Assembly (NCBI RefSeq): GCF_016702655.1
Contig: NZ_JADJDO010000001.1
Location: 248,001-312,000, forward strand
Direction: 5' to 3'
DNA: 64,000 nucleotides
Origin: Ideonella sp.
GTDB taxonomy: Bacteria; Pseudomonadota; Gammaproteobacteria; Burkholderiales; Burkholderiaceae_C
The notes beneath the pieces are model-generated. The model worked only from the letters and a program-made list of their open reading frames with translations. It was not told the origin of the DNA and made no database searches. Positions 36,993 through 48,935 of the stretch are shown one piece after another. How positions within the stretch are numbered: the first letter of the stretch is position 1; every line of letters starts with the position of its first letter. The translations under genes and the position numbers were made by a program.

Positions 36993-39326
36993 TCAGGCCT
37001 TCTCGATCCGGATCTCGCCGAACATCGGCCCCAGGCCCGCTGTGTCGGGATGCCCGGCAGCGACGCGCAGGACTCCTGGTGCAAGGCCGGCGTCGCAGCG
37101 CGCCCCCAGCATCGCCTGCGCATCGCCCTGCGACACGCGTACCCGGTCGCCGGGCCGCAGGCCGAGTTCGCGCCACAGTGCTTCGGGCACGCCGACTTCG
37201 GGCACACGCGCGTCGGTCGTCGCCTGCAGCGCGGGCGCCCGGCGCACGAGGGCGTCGGTGGAATAGATCGGCACGTCGGCCACGCGCTCCAGGCCCTGCG
37301 CCGGTGCGGCGTCCGAGGCTGCCGGCGCAAGCGCGGCGCGGTTGTCGAGCCGGCCCGCGAGATCGCCCGCTCCGAGTGCGGCGGCGCAGACCTCCTGCGA
37401 GGTCTCGTAGTCGAAGCCCGGCAGGCCGAGCAGGTTGCCAAGCACGCGCAGCACCTTCCAGCCCGGGCGCGTCTCGCCAAGGGGCTTGACGACGCCGTGG
37501 AAGCCCTGCACGCGGCCCTCGGCATTGATGAAGGTGCCCGAGGTCTCGGTGAAGGGCGCGATCGGCAGCATCACGTGCGCGACGTCGGCGGCCGCAGACT
37601 TGAACGAGCCGAGCGCCACGACCATCTCGGCCGACGCGAGTGCGGCCCGCGCCGCGGCCGGGTTGGCCGCGTCGAGCGACGGATCGACGTCGAGCAGCAG
37701 CACGCCCTTGAGCGCCGTGCTGCCGCGGGTCAGCATCTGACCGGCGTGCAAGCCGCCCTCACCCGGCAGGGCGCCGGCGAGTTGCGCGCCGACGCTGTTG
37801 GCGGCCTCGCCGAGGTAGCCGACGCTGGCGCCGGTGTGCTCGGCGAGCCAGTTCGCCAGCGCGAGCAGCGCGCCGGCCTGCGGATGCTGGGCCGCCGCGT
37901 TGCCGAGCAGGATCGCCTTGCGCTCGCCCGAGAGCAGCGCCGTGGCGATCTCGTTCGCGCCAGCGCGGGCCTCGGCAGCGACCGGCGCCGCAACGCCCTG
38001 GGCCTGTGCCACCGCGGCGCAGACGCTGGCGAGCGCCTGCGGCCACGCGCTGGGGGCAGCCGTGATGCGCCCGGCCATCGGCAGCAGCCAATCGTCGTTC
38101 GCCGCGTGCAGCGCAAACACCTGCGCGCCCTTGCGCGCCGCCTGGCGGATGCGCTGCGCAAGCAGCGGATGATCCTTGCGCAGGAACGAGCCGACGACGA
38201 GCACGCGCTGCACGCTCGACAGCGACGCGATGGGCATACCGAGCCAGCGCGCCGAACCCTCGGCGGCGCGGTTGGCGAAGTCGGCGTGGCGCAGTCGGTG
38301 GTCGACGTTGGCGCTGCCGAGGCCGCGCACGAGCTTGCCGAGCAGGTACAGCTCCTCGACCGTGCGGTGCGGCGACGCGAGGGCGCCGATGCGCTGCGCG
38401 CCATGCTCGGCAGCGAGGTGACCGAGGCTGCGCGCCACATACTCGAGCGCGGTCGTCCAGTCGACGCTCTTCCACTCGCCGCCTTGCTTGATCATCGGCG
38501 CGGTCAGGCGATCGTCGCTGTTGACGGCCTCGTAGGAGAAGCGGTCGCGGTCGGCGATCCAGCATTCGTTGACGGCCTCGTTCTCGAGCGGAACGACGCG
38601 CATCACGCGGTTGCCCTTGACCTGCACGACGAGGTTGGCGCCGGTGCTGTCGTGCGGGCTCACCGACTTGCGGCGCGACAGCTCCCAGGTGCGGGCGCTG
38701 TAGCGGAACGGCTTGCTGGTGAGCGCGCCGACCGGGCAGATGTCGATCATGTTGCCCGACAGTTCGGAGTCGATCGTCTCGCCGGCGATGGTCGTGATCT
38801 CGGAGTGCTCGCCGCGGTGGATCATGCCGAGTTCCATCACGCCGCCGATCTCCTGGCCGAAGCGGATGCAACGCGTGCAGTGGATGCAGCGCGTCATCTC
38901 CTCCATCGAGATCAGCGAACCGACGTCCTTGTGCAGCACGACGCGCTTTTCTTCCTCGTAGCGAGAGGCCGACGCACCGTAGCCCACCGCGAGGTCCTGC
39001 AACTGGCACTCGCCGCCCTGGTCGCAGATCGGGCAGTCGAGCGGATGGTTGATGAGCAGGAACTCCATCACCGAGCGTTGCGCGGCGAGTGCCTTCTCGC
39101 TCTTGGTGCGAACAATCATGCCCTGCGTCACCGGCGTGGCACAGGCCGGCATGGCCTTGGGCGCCTTCTCGATGTCGACCAGGCACATGCGGCAGTTGGC
39201 CGCGATCGAGAGCTTCTTGTGGTAGCAGAAGTGTGGGATGTAGGTCCCGGCCGCTTCGGCCGCATGCATCACCATGCTGCCTGCGGGGACGCTGACCTTC
39301 TTGCCGTCGAGTTCGAGTTCGATCAT
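36993..39326 (-). CDS. nuoG: NADH-quinone oxidoreductase subunit G
   Basis: This large iron-sulfur subunit of 777 residues begins MIELELDGKKVSVPAGSM. The N-terminal 2Fe-2S cysteines (CYHKKLSIAANCRMC), the His-Cys 4Fe-4S set (HPLDCPICDQGGECQLQD), and HCTRCIRFGQE with CPVGALTSKPFR are all visible. The remaining two thirds form the molybdopterin-oxidoreductase-like domain, degenerate as usual in complex I. The frame stays open upstream into nuoF, but the ATG at 39326 is the homologous start. It is intact. Confidence 0.96.
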   Translation of the reverse strand: MIELELDGKKVSVPAGSMVMHAAEAAGTYIPHFCYHKKLSIAANCRMCLVDIEKAPKAMPACATPVTQGMIVRTKSEKALAAQRSVMEFLLINHPLDCPICDQGGECQLQDLAVGYGASASRYEEEKRVVLHKDVGSLISMEEMTRCIHCTRCIRFGQEIGGVMELGMIHRGEHSEITTIAGETIDSELSGNMIDICPVGALTSKPFRYSARTWELSRRKSVSPHDSTGANLVVQVKGNRVMRVVPLENEAVNECWIADRDRFSYEAVNSDDRLTAPMIKQGGEWKSVDWTTALEYVARSLGHLAAEHGAQRIGALASPHRTVEELYLLGKLVRGLGSANVDHRLRHADFANRAAEGSARWLGMPIASLSSVQRVLVVGSFLRKDHPLLAQRIRQAARKGAQVFALHAANDDWLLPMAGRITAAPSAWPQALASVCAAVAQAQGVAAPVAAEARAGANEIATALLSGERKAILLGNAAAQHPQAGALLALANWLAEHTGASVGYLGEAANSVGAQLAGALPGEGGLHAGQMLTRGSTALKGVLLLDVDPSLDAANPAAARAALASAEMVVALGSFKSAAADVAHVMLPIAPFTETSGTFINAEGRVQGFHGVVKPLGETRPGWKVLRVLGNLLGLPGFDYETSQEVCAAALGAGDLAGRLDNRAALAPAASDAAPAQGLERVADVPIYSTDALVRRAPALQATTDARVPEVGVPEALWRELGLRPGDRVRVSQGDAQAMLGARCDAGLAPGVLRVAAGHPDTAGLGPMFGEIRIEKA

Positions 39327-39349
39327 GGTGTGCGCCGCTGCGTCCTGGC

Positions 39350-40705
39350 TCAGACGGTCTCGGCGACCTTGCGGGTCTTGTGTTCGACGAGATGCGCGAA
39401 CTCGTCGCGGAAGTGCTTGATCATCGCGCGCACCGGCATCGCCGCGGCGTCGCCGAGCGCGCAGATCGTGCGGCCCATGATGTTCTCGGCCACGTTGTCG
39501 AGCAGCGCCAGATCCTCGCTGCGGCCCTCGCCGTGGGCGACGCGATTGACGATGCGCCAGAGCCAACCCGTGCCTTCGCGGCAGGGCGTGCACTGGCCGC
39601 AGCTCTCGTGCATGTAGAAGTACGACAGGCGCAACAGCGAATCGACCATGCAGCGCGAGTCGTCGAGCACGATCACCGCCCCCGACCCGAGCATCGAGCC
39701 TGCCTTGGCGATGCTGTCGTAGTCCATCGTGCAGTCCATCATGATCGCCGCCGGCAACACCGGCGACGACGAGCCGCCCGGGATCACGGCCTTCAACCTG
39801 CGCCCCTTGCGCACGCCGCCGGCGAGCTCGAGCAGCTTGGCGAACGGCGTTCCCATCGGCACCTCGTAGTTGCCGGGGCGTTCGACGTCGCCCGATACCG
39901 AGAAGATCTTGGTGCCGCCGTTGTTGGGCTTGCCGATGTCGAGATAGGGCTGGCCGCCGTTGTTGATGATCCACGGCACGGCGGCGAAGGTCTCGGTGTT
40001 GTTGATCGTGGTCGGCTTGCCGTACAGGCCGAAGCTCGCCGGGAACGGTGGCTTGAAGCGCGGCTGGCCCTTCTTGCCTTCGAGCGATTCGAGCAGCGCA
40101 GTCTCTTCGCCGCAGATGTAGGCGCCGAATCCGTGCGCTGCATGGAGCTGGAACGAGAAGCCCGACCCGAGGATGCGCTCGCCCAGGTAGCCGGCCGCGC
40201 GTGCCTGCTCGAGCGCGGCCTCGAAGCGCTCGTAGACCTCGAAGATCTCGCCGTGGATGTAGTTGTAGCCGACCGCGATGCCCATTGCGTACGCCGCGAT
40301 CGCCATGCCCTCGATGACGATGTGCGGGTTGAACATCAGGATGTCGCGATCCTTGCAGGTGCCCGGCTCGCCCTCGTCGGAGTTGCAGACGAGGTACTTC
40401 GGGCCCGGGAAGGCGCGCGGCATGAAGCTCCACTTCAGGCCGGTCGGGAAGCCCGCGCCGCCGCGACCGCGCAGCCCGGAGAGCTTGACCTCGGCGATGA
40501 CCTGCTCGGGCGTCATCGGCGCGCCGCCCTCGCCGCCGGCGAGCACCTTGCGCAGCGCCTGGTAGCCGCCGCGCGCGACGTAATCGTCGAGCGACCAGTT
40601 GCGGCCGTCGAGGCCGGCGTAGATCTGGGCGCCGATGTGGCGGCCGTGGAAGCAGGTCTCGCGCCCCGTGGACTGGAACTTGGACAGGTCGAGCATGGTG
40701 GTCAT
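39350..40705 (-). CDS. nuoF: NADH-quinone oxidoreductase subunit F
   Basis: This NADH- and FMN-binding subunit of 451 residues has the dinucleotide loop LRGRGGAGFPTGLKWSF, CNSDEGEPGTCKDRDI in the FMN pocket and HESCGQCTPCREG with a later cysteine (TICALGD) for cluster N3. It starts at 40705 (MTTMLDLSKF), overlapping the nuoE stop by four bases. An internal ATG three codons later is the alternative. It is intact. Confidence 0.96.
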   Translation of the reverse strand: MTTMLDLSKFQSTGRETCFHGRHIGAQIYAGLDGRNWSLDDYVARGGYQALRKVLAGGEGGAPMTPEQVIAEVKLSGLRGRGGAGFPTGLKWSFMPRAFPGPKYLVCNSDEGEPGTCKDRDILMFNPHIVIEGMAIAAYAMGIAVGYNYIHGEIFEVYERFEAALEQARAAGYLGERILGSGFSFQLHAAHGFGAYICGEETALLESLEGKKGQPRFKPPFPASFGLYGKPTTINNTETFAAVPWIINNGGQPYLDIGKPNNGGTKIFSVSGDVERPGNYEVPMGTPFAKLLELAGGVRKGRRLKAVIPGGSSSPVLPAAIMMDCTMDYDSIAKAGSMLGSGAVIVLDDSRCMVDSLLRLSYFYMHESCGQCTPCREGTGWLWRIVNRVAHGEGRSEDLALLDNVAENIMGRTICALGDAAAMPVRAMIKHFRDEFAHLVEHKTRKVAETV

Positions 40706-41181
40706 GCCTTGCGCAGCGTGTCGACGAGGTCGTCGAGCCGCGCTTCGTCCATGAAGCTGCACATCTGGCGATCGTTGACGAGCAGCACCGGCGCGTCGGC
40801 GCAGGCGCCCAGGCACTCGCACTGCTGCACCGTGAACAGCCCGTCGGCCGACGTGCCGCCCTCGTCGACGCCGAGCTTCTCGCACAGATGCTCGAGCGCC
40901 TGCTGGCCGGCGCGAAGCTGGCAAGGCAGGTTGGTACAGACGTTGATCTTGTAGCGCCCGACCGGCTGCTGGTTGTACATGTTGTAGAAGGTCGTCACCT
41001 CGTGCACGGCGATCACCGGCATGCCGAGGTAGGCGGCGACCGCGGCCTCGCTCTCGGGGCTGACGAAGCCCTGCTCCTGCTGCACGATCGCGAGGCAGGC
41101 CATCACCGCAGACTGCGCCTGGTCGGCCGGGTACTTGGCGACCTCGCGCGCGAAGCGCTCTGTGGTTTGAGCAGAAATCAT
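40702..41181 (-). CDS. nuoE: NADH-quinone oxidoreductase subunit E
   Basis: This thioredoxin-fold 2Fe-2S subunit (N1a) of 159 residues has its four ligands in CTNLPCQ and CECLGACADAP. The helical N-terminal part (FAREVAKYPADQAQSAVMACL) and VHEVTTFYNMYN are typical. It is coupled to nuoF by overlap. A repeat copy separates it from nuoD upstream. Confidence 0.96.
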   Translation of the reverse strand: MISAQTTERFAREVAKYPADQAQSAVMACLAIVQQEQGFVSPESEAAVAAYLGMPVIAVHEVTTFYNMYNQQPVGRYKINVCTNLPCQLRAGQQALEHLCEKLGVDEGGTSADGLFTVQQCECLGACADAPVLLVNDRQMCSFMDEARLDDLVDTLRKA

Positions 41182-41189
41182 GATTGATC

Positions 41190-41297
41190 TCCGGCCGCGC
41201 CGGGCCGCTCCCCAGCCACCGGAGTTCTCCCAGGACCTTGAAGCGGCCCCTGTGCGGCCCCTGGGGGCGCGAACGAAGTGAGCTTGGGGGTCGTCAT
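41190..41297 (-). repeat. Dispersed GC-rich repeat copy, nuoD/nuoE spacer
   Basis: In operon direction it starts within a few bases of the nuoD stop with ACCCCCAAGCTCACTTCGTT. A GGGGCCGCACAGGGGCCGC core follows, and it ends GGGGAGCGGCCCGGCGCGGC about 20 bases before the nuoE ATG. Same end modules and orientation as the other nuo copies. Confidence 0.78.
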
Positions 41298-42547
41298 CTG
41301 TCGATCTCGCCGAAAACGATGTCCATCGTGCCGATGATCGCGACCGCGTCGGCGATCATGTGGCCGCGCGAGAGTTCGTCCATCGCGGCCAGATGGGCGA
41401 AGCCAGGCGCGCGGATCTTGAGCCGGTAGGGCTTGTTGGCGCCGTCGCTGACGAGGTAGATGCCGAACTCGCCCTTCGGGTGCTCGACCGCCGCGTAGGC
41501 CTCGCCCTCGGGCACGTGCATGCCCTCGGTGAAGAGCTTGAAGTGGTGGATCAGCTCTTCCATGTTGGACTTCATGTCCACGCGCGACGGCGGAGCGACC
41601 TTGTGGTTGTCGGTGATCACCGGGCCCGGGTTGGCGCGCAGCCATGCCACGCACTGCTGGATGATGCGGTTGCTCTGGCGCATCTCCTCGATGCGCACCA
41701 GGTAGCGGTCGTAGGTGTCGCCGTTGGTGCCGACCGGAATGTCGAAGTCCATCCGCTCGTAGACGTCGTAGGGCTGGTGCTTGCGCAGGTCCCACACGAT
41801 GCCCGAGCCGCGCAGCATCGGCCCGGTGAAGCCGAGATTGAGCGCCCGCTCGGGCGTCACCACGCCGATGCCCACCGTGCGCTGCTTCCAGATGCGGTTG
41901 TCGGTCAGCAGCGTCTCGTAGTCGTCGACGTTGGCAGGGAAGCGCCGGCAGAAGTCGTCGATGAAGTCGAGCAGCGAGCCCTGGCGCGTCTCGTTCAGGC
42001 GCGCCATGACCTTGGCGCTGCGCACCTTGGAAGCCTGGTACTGCGGCATCGTGTCGGGCAGGTCGCGGTACACGCCGCCGGGGCGGAAATAGGCCGCATG
42101 CATGCGCGCCCCCGAAACCGCCTCGTACATGTCGAACAGATCCTCGCGCTCGCGGAACGCGTAGATCAGGATGTTCATCGCGCCGCAATCGAGGCCGTGC
42201 GCGCCCAGCCAGAGCAGGTGGTTGAGCAGGCGCGTGATCTCGGAGAACATGACGCGGATGTACTGCGCGCGCTCGGGCACCTCGATGCCGAGCAGGCGCT
42301 CGATCGCGAGGCAGTAGGCGTGCTCGTTGCACATCATCGACACGTAGTCGAGACGGTCCATGTAGGGCAGCGACTGGATGAAGGTCTTGCTCTCGGCCAG
42401 CTTCTCGGTCGCGCGGTGCAGCAGCCCGATGTGCGGATCGGCGCGCTGGATGACCTCGCCGTCGAGCTCGAGCACGAGGCGCAGCACGCCGTGCGCCGCC
42501 GGATGCTGCGGCCCAAAATTGAGCGTGTAGTTCTTGATGTCAGCCAT
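41294..42547 (-). CDS. nuoD: NADH-quinone oxidoreductase subunit D
   Basis: This 49-kDa-type subunit forms the quinone site together with nuoB and nuoH (417 residues). It begins MADIKNYTLNFGPQHPAAHG, whose GPQHPAAHG histidine loop contacts quinone. HIGLLHRATEKL, SMMCNEHAYCLAIE and the C-terminal FGEIDR are all conserved. It is intact and 9 bases after nuoC. Confidence 0.97.
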   Translation of the reverse strand: MADIKNYTLNFGPQHPAAHGVLRLVLELDGEVIQRADPHIGLLHRATEKLAESKTFIQSLPYMDRLDYVSMMCNEHAYCLAIERLLGIEVPERAQYIRVMFSEITRLLNHLLWLGAHGLDCGAMNILIYAFREREDLFDMYEAVSGARMHAAYFRPGGVYRDLPDTMPQYQASKVRSAKVMARLNETRQGSLLDFIDDFCRRFPANVDDYETLLTDNRIWKQRTVGIGVVTPERALNLGFTGPMLRGSGIVWDLRKHQPYDVYERMDFDIPVGTNGDTYDRYLVRIEEMRQSNRIIQQCVAWLRANPGPVITDNHKVAPPSRVDMKSNMEELIHHFKLFTEGMHVPEGEAYAAVEHPKGEFGIYLVSDGANKPYRLKIRAPGFAHLAAMDELSRGHMIADAVAIIGTMDIVFGEIDR

Positions 42548-42556
42548 GGCGCCGGT

Positions 42557-43152
42557 TCAGTGCAAGCCGCCGTAGTTGTCTTCGCGCACGATGCGCGGCG
42601 TGATCTCGCGCGGCTCGATCGTCACCGGCTGGTAGATCACGCGCTTGCTCTGCGCGTCGTAGCGCATCTCGACGTTGCCCGAGGTCGGGAAGTCCTTGCG
42701 GAACGGGTGGCCGATGAAGCCGTAGTCGGTCAGGATGCGGCGCAGGTCGAGGTGGCCGTCGAAGATGATGCCGTACAGGTCGAAGGCCTCGCGCTCGAAC
42801 CAGTTGGCGGAATTCCAGACCGGCGTCACCGAGGCCACGAGCGGAACCTCGTCGTCGGGGCAGAAAACCTTCAGCCGCAGACGCCAGTTGTGGTGCACCG
42901 ACAGCAGGTGCGAGACGACGGCGAAGCGCTGCCCCTCCTGCGGACGGTCCTGCCAGGCCGAGTAGTCCATGCCGCACAGGTCGATCAACTGCTCGAAGTG
43001 CAGTTGCGCATCGTCGCGCAGCGCGAGCGCGGCGGCGTGGTAGTCGGCCGCGTCGACGGTGATCGTGAGCTCGCCGTGCGCGCGCACGAGTTGCTTCACG
43101 CGCGCGCCGAGCACGGTCTCGACGGCAGCCTGCAGGTTGTCGAGATGCATGC

Positions 43153-43156
<4 letters not shown>
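42557..43156 (-). CDS. nuoC: NADH-quinone oxidoreductase subunit C
   Basis: This 30-kDa-type peripheral subunit of 199 residues has the signature YPFD-like segment WFEREAFDLYGIIFDGH, followed by RRILTDYGFIGHPFRKDFP. The ATG at 43156 overlaps the nuoB stop by four bases; another ATG two codons later is possible. nuoC and nuoD are separate genes here, unlike the fused form of E. coli, as expected for betaproteobacteria. Confidence 0.96.
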
Positions 43157-43629
<473 letters not shown>

Positions 43630-43662
43630 GTCAATGACTCTCTGAACAGCGCGAGCGGGCCG

Positions 43663-43735
43663 AGCGCCGGGCCGCCCCAAGCCGGCCCGCATCCCCCTGG
43701 GGGATCGGCCGGCGTACTCGCCGGTCGAGGGGCTC
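43663..43735 (-). repeat. Dispersed GC-rich repeat copy, nuoA/nuoB spacer
   Basis: In operon direction it includes the hairpin CCGGCGAGTACGCCGG, then ATCCCCCAGGGGGAT and CGGCTTGGGGCGGCCCGGCG. The opening CCCCCAAGCTCACT module seen in other copies is missing or degenerate here. Confidence 0.72.
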
Positions 43736-43737
43736 CA

Positions 43738-44097
43738 TCATTCCCAATCCAGCGCGCCCTTTTTCCACTCGTAGGCAAAGCCGACGACGAGGATGGCGAG
43801 GAAGATCATCATGGCCCAGAAACCTGACGCCCCGATTTCACCGAGCGACACTGCCCACGGGAAGAGGAACGCGATCTCGAGGTCGAACAGGATGAACAGG
43901 ATCGCGACCAGGTAGTAGCGCACGTCGAACTTCATGCGCGCATCCTCGAAGGCCTCGAAGCCGCACTCGTAGGGCGAGGCCTTGGCAGCGTCGGGCCGGT
44001 TGGGGCCGAACACGAAGCCGAGCACTTGCGGCGCGACGCCGACTGCGGCACCGACCAGGATGAACAGGATGACGGGCAGGTAGTCGTCAAGGCTCAT
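43738..44097 (-). CDS. nuoA: NADH-quinone oxidoreductase subunit A
   Basis: This three-span complex I subunit of 119 residues begins MSLDDYLPVILFILVGAAVG. SPYECGFEAFEDARMKFDVRYY is the conserved loop that contacts the quinone cavity. FLAILVVGFAYEWKKGALDWE is the usual end. It is the first gene of the 14-gene operon and starts 79 bases downstream of the tRNA-Leu gene. Confidence 0.96.
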   Translation of the reverse strand: MSLDDYLPVILFILVGAAVGVAPQVLGFVFGPNRPDAAKASPYECGFEAFEDARMKFDVRYYLVAILFILFDLEIAFLFPWAVSLGEIGASGFWAMMIFLAILVVGFAYEWKKGALDWE

Positions 44098-44176
44098 GGC
44101 GGCTTCGCGGCGGCAGTTGCGTTGGGCTGGTGTTGTTCTTGGCGCGGGCCTGGGTGAGCGCCCTGCGGTTTCGCTA

Positions 44177-44261
44177 TGGTGCCGACGGCGAGACTCGAAC
44201 TCGCACAGCTTTCGCCACTACCCCCTCAAGATAGCGTGTCTACCAATTTCACCACGTCGGC
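44177..44261 (-). tRNA. tRNA-Leu(GAG)
   Basis: The minus strand folds as a class II tRNA: acceptor GCCGACG paired with CGTCGGC, an anticodon arm CTATC/GGTAG with loop TTGAGGG (anticodon GAG), a long variable arm, and T-arm GCGAG-TTCGAGT-CTCGC. The 3' CCA is encoded. It lies between secG and nuoA, the usual betaproteobacterial position. Confidence 0.95.
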
Positions 44262-44395
44262 GGCCTGCACAGAACTGACCGGCTGGCATGAGGCATGGCG
44301 CACCGGACAGCCAGAAATTCTACCCGCAATCGCTCCCGCTTCGAGGCCATTCGCTGCATTGCAGCAACGGCCTTGACAGCGCGCAAACGCGCTGC

Positions 44396-44800
44396 CTATC
44401 GGGTCGGGATCGCGCCCACGCCCGAGGCCGGCGCAGCAGGCGCGGCCGGCGGCAGGGCTGTCGCGCCGGCCGGGATCTGGGCCGCGCCAGGCGTGGGTGC
44501 GCTTGCCGCCGAGGCCGCGAGCGCGGGCGCATCGAGTGCGCTGCCGCCCTGGATGCGCGAGCGGTCGTTGGACATATAGGCCAGCGCGAGCGTGCACGCG
44601 AAGAAGACCGCCGCGCAGACCGCCGTCGATCGCGACAGGAAGTTTGCGCTGCCCGTCGCGCCGAACAGGCTGCCCGAGGCGCCGCTGCCGAACGACGCGC
44701 CCATGTCGGCGCCCTTGCCGTGCTGGATCAGCACGAGGCCGATCATCACCAGCGCAGTCAGGATCTGCAGCGCGACGATCAGGTTGAGGAACAGGGACAT
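44396..44800 (-). CDS. secG: Preprotein translocase subunit SecG
   Basis: This small membrane subunit of the SecYEG channel (134 residues) has two spans: LNLIVALQILTALVMIGLVLIQ and one near residues 56-75 (TAVCAAVFFACTLALAYMS). Between them lies the conserved loop HGKGADMGASFGSGASGSLFG. The alanine/proline-rich C-terminal tail of about 45 residues is longer than in E. coli but common in this order. It lies between tpiA and tRNA-Leu. Confidence 0.93.
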   Translation of the reverse strand: MSLFLNLIVALQILTALVMIGLVLIQHGKGADMGASFGSGASGSLFGATGSANFLSRSTAVCAAVFFACTLALAYMSNDRSRIQGGSALDAPALAASAASAPTPGAAQIPAGATALPPAAPAAPASGVGAIPTR

Positions 44801-44850
44801 GACAGCAGACTCCGCTTATGGCTTGCCGGCGAACCGGCCGGGTACAGGTT

Positions 44851-45594
44851 TCAGACGGCGGCGCGGGCGATGGCCGCGAAGTCCGCCGCGACGAGCGAGG
44901 CGCCGCCGATCAGGCCGCCATCGATGTCGGGCTTGGCGAACAGCGTGGCCGCGTTGTCGGCCTTCACGCTGCCGCCGTAGAGGATCTTCATCGCCGCCGA
45001 CTTCTCGGTCGCGGCATGCAACTGCTGGCGCAGTAGCGCATGTACCTCTTGCGCCTGCTCGGGCGACGCGGTGCGCCCGGTGCCGATCGCCCACACCGGC
45101 TCGTAGGCGACGACGACCTGCGAGATGCAGTGCCCGAGGGTGTGGATCGCGGCCGAGAGCTGGTGCTTGACGACGTTCGCCGTCTCGCCCGCCTCGCGCT
45201 GCGCGAGCGTCTCGCCGACGCAGACGATGGGCGTGAGCCCATGCGCCAGCGCGATCTTGGCCTTGTCGGCGACGAGCTGGTCGCTCTCGCCATGCAGCGT
45301 GCGCCGCTCCGAGTGGCCGACGATCACGTAGCGGCAGCCGAACTCGGCCAGCATCGCCGCCGAGACCTCGCCGGTGAACGCGCCGGACTCGTGCGCCGAG
45401 CAATCCTGCGCGCCCCACGCGATGGTCGATCCCGCGAGGCGCTCGCGCAGTTGCGCGAGGTAGGGGAAAGGCGCGCAGACCGCCAGATCGCACGGCGCCG
45501 CGCCGGGCAGCGCGCGCAGTGCGTCGAGCAGCGCCGCGTTCGCAGCCAGGCTGCCGTTCATCTTCCAGTTGCCGACAACGAGTTTGCGACGCAT
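44851..45594 (-). CDS. tpiA: Triosephosphate isomerase
   Basis: This glycolytic enzyme of 247 residues interconverts dihydroxyacetone phosphate and glyceraldehyde-3-phosphate. The active-site lysine is in VGNWKMNG, the histidine in VGHSERR, and the glutamate in AYEPVWAIGTG, followed by the phosphate-gripping loop. YGGSVKADNA and GGLIGGASL close the barrel. It is likely co-transcribed with the quinone oxidoreductase upstream and secG downstream. Confidence 0.97.
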   Translation of the reverse strand: MRRKLVVGNWKMNGSLAANAALLDALRALPGAAPCDLAVCAPFPYLAQLRERLAGSTIAWGAQDCSAHESGAFTGEVSAAMLAEFGCRYVIVGHSERRTLHGESDQLVADKAKIALAHGLTPIVCVGETLAQREAGETANVVKHQLSAAIHTLGHCISQVVVAYEPVWAIGTGRTASPEQAQEVHALLRQQLHAATEKSAAMKILYGGSVKADNAATLFAKPDIDGGLIGGASLVAADFAAIARAAV

Positions 45595-45607
45595 GGTTGC
45601 ATCCTTC

Positions 45608-46615
45608 TCAACGGGCCTGGCCGGCGGGCCAGGTCAGCACGATCTTGCCGATGTGCTGGTTGGATTCCATCAGGCGATGGGCGCCCGCCGCATCGCCAGC
45701 TTCAAACTCGCGGTACACGACCGGCTTGACACGCCCCGCCGCGAGCCACGGCCACACCGTGCGCCGCAGCGACTCCGCAATCGCGGCCTTGAACGCGACC
45801 GACCGCGGGCGCAGCGTCGAGCCGGTGATGACGAGGCGCCGGCGCAGCACGAGGCCAGCGTCGAAGGTCGCCGCGACGCCACCCTGGACCGCGATGATGA
45901 CGAGCCGGCCGTCCTCGGCCAGGCAACTCACCTCACGCGCGACGTAGTCGCCTGCCACCATGTCGAGGATGACGTCGACGCCGCGCTTGGCAGTGATGCG
46001 GCGCACCTCCTCGACGAAGTCGTGGCTGCGGTAGTTGATCGCGTGGTCGGCACCGAGCGCAATGCAGGCGGCGCACTTGTCGTCGCTGCCCGCGGTGGCG
46101 ATCACGATCGCGCCGTGCGCCTTGGCGAGCTGGATCGCCGTCACGCCGATGCCGCTCGTGCCGCCCTGGATGAGCAGCGTCTCGCCCGGCTGCAGGCGCG
46201 CGCGCTCGAAGACGTTGGACCAGACGGTAAACATGGTCTCGGGCAGGCTCGCCGCCTCGATATCGCTCAGCACGCCGGGCACCGGCAGGCACTGGCCGAT
46301 CGGCGCGACGCAGAGCTCGGCATAGCCGCCGCCGGCCACGAGCGCGCAGACGCGGTCGCCGAGCGCGAAGCCGGCCGCCGCGAGGGCGTCGGCGTCACCA
46401 CCCTCGATGCGCCCGGCAACCTCGAGGCCGGGCAGATCGGAGGCGCCTGGCGGCGGCGGATAGACGCCCTTGCGCTGCAGCACGTCGGGCCTATTGATGC
46501 CCGACGCAGCGACGCGGATCAGCGCCTCGCCCGCGCCGGCCACCGGCGCTGCGCGCTCGACGAGCCGCAGCACGTCGGGCCCGCCGGGTGCGGAGATCTC
46601 GACCGCCTTCATCAT
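45608..46615 (-). CDS. NAD(P)H-quinone oxidoreductase, zeta-crystallin-like
   Basis: This medium-chain dehydrogenase of the quinone-reductase branch (335 residues) lacks the zinc ligands of alcohol dehydrogenases. It begins MKAVEISAPGGPDVLRLVE. GINRPDVLQRKGVYPPPPGASD is typical of the PIG3/QOR group, and LLIQGGTSGIGVTAIQLAKAHG is the NADPH-binding loop. The 13-base gap to tpiA suggests one transcript. The substrate quinone is not deducible. Confidence 0.9.
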   Translation of the reverse strand: MMKAVEISAPGGPDVLRLVERAAPVAGAGEALIRVAASGINRPDVLQRKGVYPPPPGASDLPGLEVAGRIEGGDADALAAAGFALGDRVCALVAGGGYAELCVAPIGQCLPVPGVLSDIEAASLPETMFTVWSNVFERARLQPGETLLIQGGTSGIGVTAIQLAKAHGAIVIATAGSDDKCAACIALGADHAINYRSHDFVEEVRRITAKRGVDVILDMVAGDYVAREVSCLAEDGRLVIIAVQGGVAATFDAGLVLRRRLVITGSTLRPRSVAFKAAIAESLRRTVWPWLAAGRVKPVVYREFEAGDAAGAHRLMESNQHIGKIVLTWPAGQAR

Positions 46616-46636
46616 CAGACCGCGCCCGCGCCGGGC

Positions 46637-48757
<2,121 letters not shown>

Positions 48758-48838
48758 GGTGGTTCTTCCGTCGATGTGGGCGCGAAGTGATCGGCTGCGC
48801 CCGTCGCCCGGAGTTGCGCATCACCGCGGCAACAATGC

Positions 48839-48897
48839 CATTCCAGCGCGGTTCGCCTGCGCGGCGACGCGGCTCTGTCACGAACCGCGCTGGAATG
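48839..48897 (-). promoter_or_regulatory. Long perfect stem-loop in the pnp leader
   Basis: CATTCCAGCGCGGTTCG (48839-48855) is the exact inverse of CGAACCGCGCTGGAATG (48881-48897), giving a 17-bp stem with a 25-base loop. It lies about 80 bases upstream of the pnp start. In E. coli a long leader stem here is cut by RNase III and used for PNPase autoregulation; the same role is inferred. Confidence 0.6.
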
Positions 48898-48935
48898 ACA
48901 CAGCAGTTGCCCGGTCGGCCCAACTCCTGTAAACG

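Noticed and set aside
36993..40433. Continuous minus-strand frame that could suggest a nuoF-nuoG fusion
   Set aside because: The upstream part is a shifted-frame reading of nuoF. The ATG at 39326 gives a normal NuoG and nuoF has its own intact frame.
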